Positions 3,773 through 5,522 of a stretch of DNA of 5,522 nt are shown here, piece after piece (position 1 is the stretch's first letter; each line of letters starts with the position of its first letter). The stretch lies in contig RFIR01000193.1 in NCBI GenBank assembly GCA_003695135.1, positions 1 to 5,522 on the forward strand. Reading direction: 5' to 3'. The notes beneath the pieces were generated by a model. The model made no database searches. It was given only the letters and a program-made list of their open reading frames with translations, and had not been told where the DNA came from. The position numbers and the translations under genes were made by a program. This DNA is from Alphaproteobacteria bacterium. Its GTDB lineage: Bacteria; Pseudomonadota; Alphaproteobacteria; Rhodobacterales; Rhodobacteraceae.

Positions 3773-5522
3773 ATGGGGAGCAAGATGGAAGACATCGCTA
3801 CGCGCGTCGCGCACGACGTGGGCAGTGCGCTGCGCCTGCGCGCCGGTACCGAGACGTTGGTGCCGGCCGCCAACCGGCCTGCAGGTCACGAAACGGTAGA
3901 TCCGCTGGCGCTGTCCGGCGCGGATATCGGCATCGATTCGAATGATCGGGGCGGCCGGGTCGCGGTTCCGGCGGGCGGAACGGGCATCGGCCTGGCAACC
4001 GCCGAGATGCCGCGGACGATCGCGGTCGAATACCTCACCGCCGCAGCCCCGGCCCCGCTGGCGCCGGCGCTGGCCTTCGCCGATACGGTGCTGAGTTTCC
4101 ACGATTCGGGCTTCGGTCCGATCGCGGGGCCTTACGGCTTCGAGGCCGCATCGGGCGATTTCAGCGGAATCGCGCCGGTTCCGACCAGCTGGGCGCTGGG
4201 GCCGGAGCCGCACCCGCCGCTCAACCAGGTGCTGACGCTGGGCATGGGCAGCGCCATCGATCTGGGCTGGTCCGGCGGGCGCGGCATTGTCGATCTCGCC
4301 GGCGACGATCTGTTCATCACCAATCAGGGCACCACCGAAAAGGCTGCGGTCTACGCCTCGGCCGATGGCGCCAGTTTCATCCGCATCGGCACCGCCGATT
4401 CGGCGGCCGGCGCCACGCAGGGTTTCGATATCGGCGCGTTCGGGCTTTCCTCCGCCGTGGCCGTGCGCATCGTCGGGCTGGATTTCGGCGGCGGCGCGCC
4501 CGGCTTTGACCTCGTCAATGTCAGCGCCAATGTCGACATTGTCAGCCTGCCCGTGCCGCCCGATCCGCTGGCGGTGGACGACTATTTTTCCGGCTTCCGC
4601 GATCAGGCCATCTCCGGCAACGTCCTGGCCGACAACGGCGCGGGCGCCGACATCGATGCCGAGGGTCAGCCGCTGACGGTGACCGCGGGCACCTTTGCCA
4701 CCGCGCAGGGCGGGTCGGTCACCATCGCCGCCAATGGCGATTTCACCTATGCGCCCGGCACCGGTTTTGTCGGCATCGACAGCTTCGACTACACCATCAC
4801 CGATCAGGAGGCCGGCACGGACACCGGCACCGCGGTCCTGTCGCTGGTCACCTGCCCGACGACGAAGTTCGGCTCCGTCGCCGCCGAATGGTGGAACGGC
4901 ACGGCGTGCGACGACGTCATCTATGGCGGAGGCGGCGCGGACACCCTCCTCGGCTATGCCGGCAACGACCTGCTGATGGGCGACTCGCATGGCGACCTGA
5001 TCCGCGGCGGCAGCGGACACGACACCATCATCGGCCGCGGCGCGGGAGATGCCGACAAGCTCTATGGCAATGGTGGCAACGACCAGTTCTTCGCCTGGCA
5101 GTCGAGCACGCTCAACGACTTCATCTCCGGCGGTCGCGGCTACGACACCGTGCGCAACATCCTGATGGCCAATCTTATCCTCGGCGATGCCGTTGCGTCA
5201 TGGAAGGGCGTGGAGGCCATCGACCTCAACGACTACGCCATCCAGATCGCCGGGGCGGAATCGCTCAACCTCAAATCCATCACCCTGGTGAACGGGTCGA
5301 TGATCCGCGGCACCGCCTTCAGCCAGACGATCATCGCCTCGCAGGGCGACGACACGATCTATGGCCTGGGCGGCAACGACCTGATCCGCGGCCGGGGCGA
5401 TGCCGACATCATCTTCGGCGGCGCGGCGGCCGAGACGATATTCGGCGGCGCCGGCGCGGACTGGATCACCGGCGGCGGGCCGCTCGATGGCGACGAACTC
5501 CACGGCAATGGCGGCGCCGACA
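3773..5522 (+). CDS. Large RTX calcium-binding protein with cadherin-like repeat, probably type I secreted; C-terminus beyond window
   Basis: 583 codons are visible and the frame is still open at the right edge. Residues 1-100 are Ala/Gly-rich and unassigned, without an N-terminal signal peptide, as expected for type I secretion from a C-terminal signal. Residues 104-257 look like a beta-sandwich of the kind found in surface proteins (GDDLFITNQGTTEKAAVYAS at 177-196, DGASFIRIG at 198-206). Residues 264-357 form a cadherin-like/Ig-like repeat: VDDYFS...GNVLADN...DAEGQPLTV...GSVTIAANGDFTYAPGTGFVGIDSFDYTITD in abbreviated order. Two blocks of GGxGxD-type nonapeptides follow (about 380-440 and 525-583), separated by a segment with GVEAIDLNDY (479-488). 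These repeats bind calcium and fold as a beta-roll outside the cell. Cysteines 361 and 379 are odd for this family. An adhesin, S-layer-like protein or hydrolase are all possible; no catalytic domain is visible here. Transporter genes are not in the window. The ribosome binding site is strong. Confidence 0.9.
   Translation, partial: MGSKMEDIATRVAHDVGSALRLRAGTETLVPAANRPAGHETVDPLALSGADIGIDSNDRGGRVAVPAGGTGIGLATAEMPRTIAVEYLTAAAPAPLAPALAFADTVLSFHDSGFGPIAGPYGFEAASGDFSGIAPVPTSWALGPEPHPPLNQVLTLGMGSAIDLGWSGGRGIVDLAGDDLFITNQGTTEKAAVYASADGASFIRIGTADSAAGATQGFDIGAFGLSSAVAVRIVGLDFGGGAPGFDLVNVSANVDIVSLPVPPDPLAVDDYFSGFRDQAISGNVLADNGAGADIDAEGQPLTVTAGTFATAQGGSVTIAANGDFTYAPGTGFVGIDSFDYTITDQEAGTDTGTAVLSLVTCPTTKFGSVAAEWWNGTACDDVIYGGGGADTLLGYAGNDLLMGDSHGDLIRGGSGHDTIIGRGAGDADKLYGNGGNDQFFAWQSSTLNDFISGGRGYDTVRNILMANLILGDAVASWKGVEAIDLNDYAIQIAGAESLNLKSITLVNGSMIRGTAFSQTIIASQGDDTIYGLGGNDLIRGRGDADIIFGGAAAETIFGGAGADWITGGGPLDGDELHGNGGAD
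4910..5092 (+). repeat. RTX nonapeptide repeat block 1
   Basis: Residues 380-440 of the RTX protein hold about six degenerate nine-residue units: DDVIYGGGG, ADTLLGYAG, NDLLMGDSH, GDLIRGGSG, HDTIIGRGAG, DADKLYGNGG, then NDQFF. Several units (GDSH, GRGAG) depart from GGxGxDxUx, so calcium binding may be incomplete here. Confidence 0.85.
5345..5522 (+). repeat. RTX nonapeptide repeat block 2, cut by window edge
   Basis: Residues 525-583 hold GDDTIYGLGG, NDLIRGRGD, ADIIFGGAA, AETIFGGAG, ADWITGGGP and, after the insert LDGDELHGNGG, a further unit starting AD. The block continues past the right edge, so repeat number and what follows are unknown. Confidence 0.85.

Noticed and set aside
3602..5020. 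473-codon upstream extension of the 260-aa hypothetical gene
   Set aside because: It is entirely antisense to the RTX gene or the intergenic region and has no domain. The ATG at 3601 with AGGGAG ahead of it gives a sensible start.
5198..5503. 101-codon minus-strand frame inside the RTX gene
   Set aside because: It is antisense to the repeats; its regular composition only mirrors the repeated Gly/Asp codons on the other strand.
4910..5522. CRISPR-like or DNA-level repeat array
   Set aside because: The periodicity is at the protein level (nine-residue RTX units); the DNA units are variable and have no constant repeat with unique spacers.

Overview
This 5.5-kb, high-GC window looks like alphaproteobacterial chromosome, most likely Rhodobacterales. 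The evidence is the close match of the left-hand gene to alphaproteobacterial pyruvate carboxylases as I remember them, a perfect CtrA-type site (TTAA-N7-TTAA) in front of a c-di-GMP synthase gene, and a type I secreted RTX protein. The lineage is inferred; no rRNA or other taxonomic marker is present.

Layout, left to right: (1) 1-653, minus strand, is the N-terminal third of the biotin carboxylase half of pyruvate carboxylase (pyc), cut by the window edge. (2) 654-801 is a spacer with a candidate pyc promoter and a strong GC hairpin. (3) 802-2664, minus strand, is a 620-aa membrane diguanylate cyclase: two membrane segments around a periplasmic Cache-like sensor, then a linker helix, GAF and GGDEF(GGEEF). 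(4) 2665-2818 is its upstream region, with the CtrA-type box and a perfect 11-bp tandem duplication. (5) 2819-3601, minus strand, is a 260-aa soluble protein of unknown function. (6) 3602-3772 is a divergent intergenic region. (7) 3773 to the right edge, plus strand, is a large RTX protein, open at its C-terminus. It has an unassigned N-terminal stretch, a beta-sandwich-like domain, a cadherin-like/Ig-like repeat and two blocks of calcium-binding nonapeptide repeats.

The genes do not form one pathway. pyc supplies oxaloacetate. The cyclase makes c-di-GMP in response to periplasmic and cytoplasmic signals and is probably part of the CtrA regulon. The RTX protein is probably exported to the cell surface or medium. 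A link between c-di-GMP and the RTX protein is possible but rests only on proximity. The points most worth a second look are the CtrA-type box, the missing inhibitory I-site in an otherwise intact cyclase, the unknown 260-aa protein with phage-like motifs, and a cysteine pair just before the RTX repeats. No RNA genes, CRISPR arrays, insertion sequences or integrase sites were seen.
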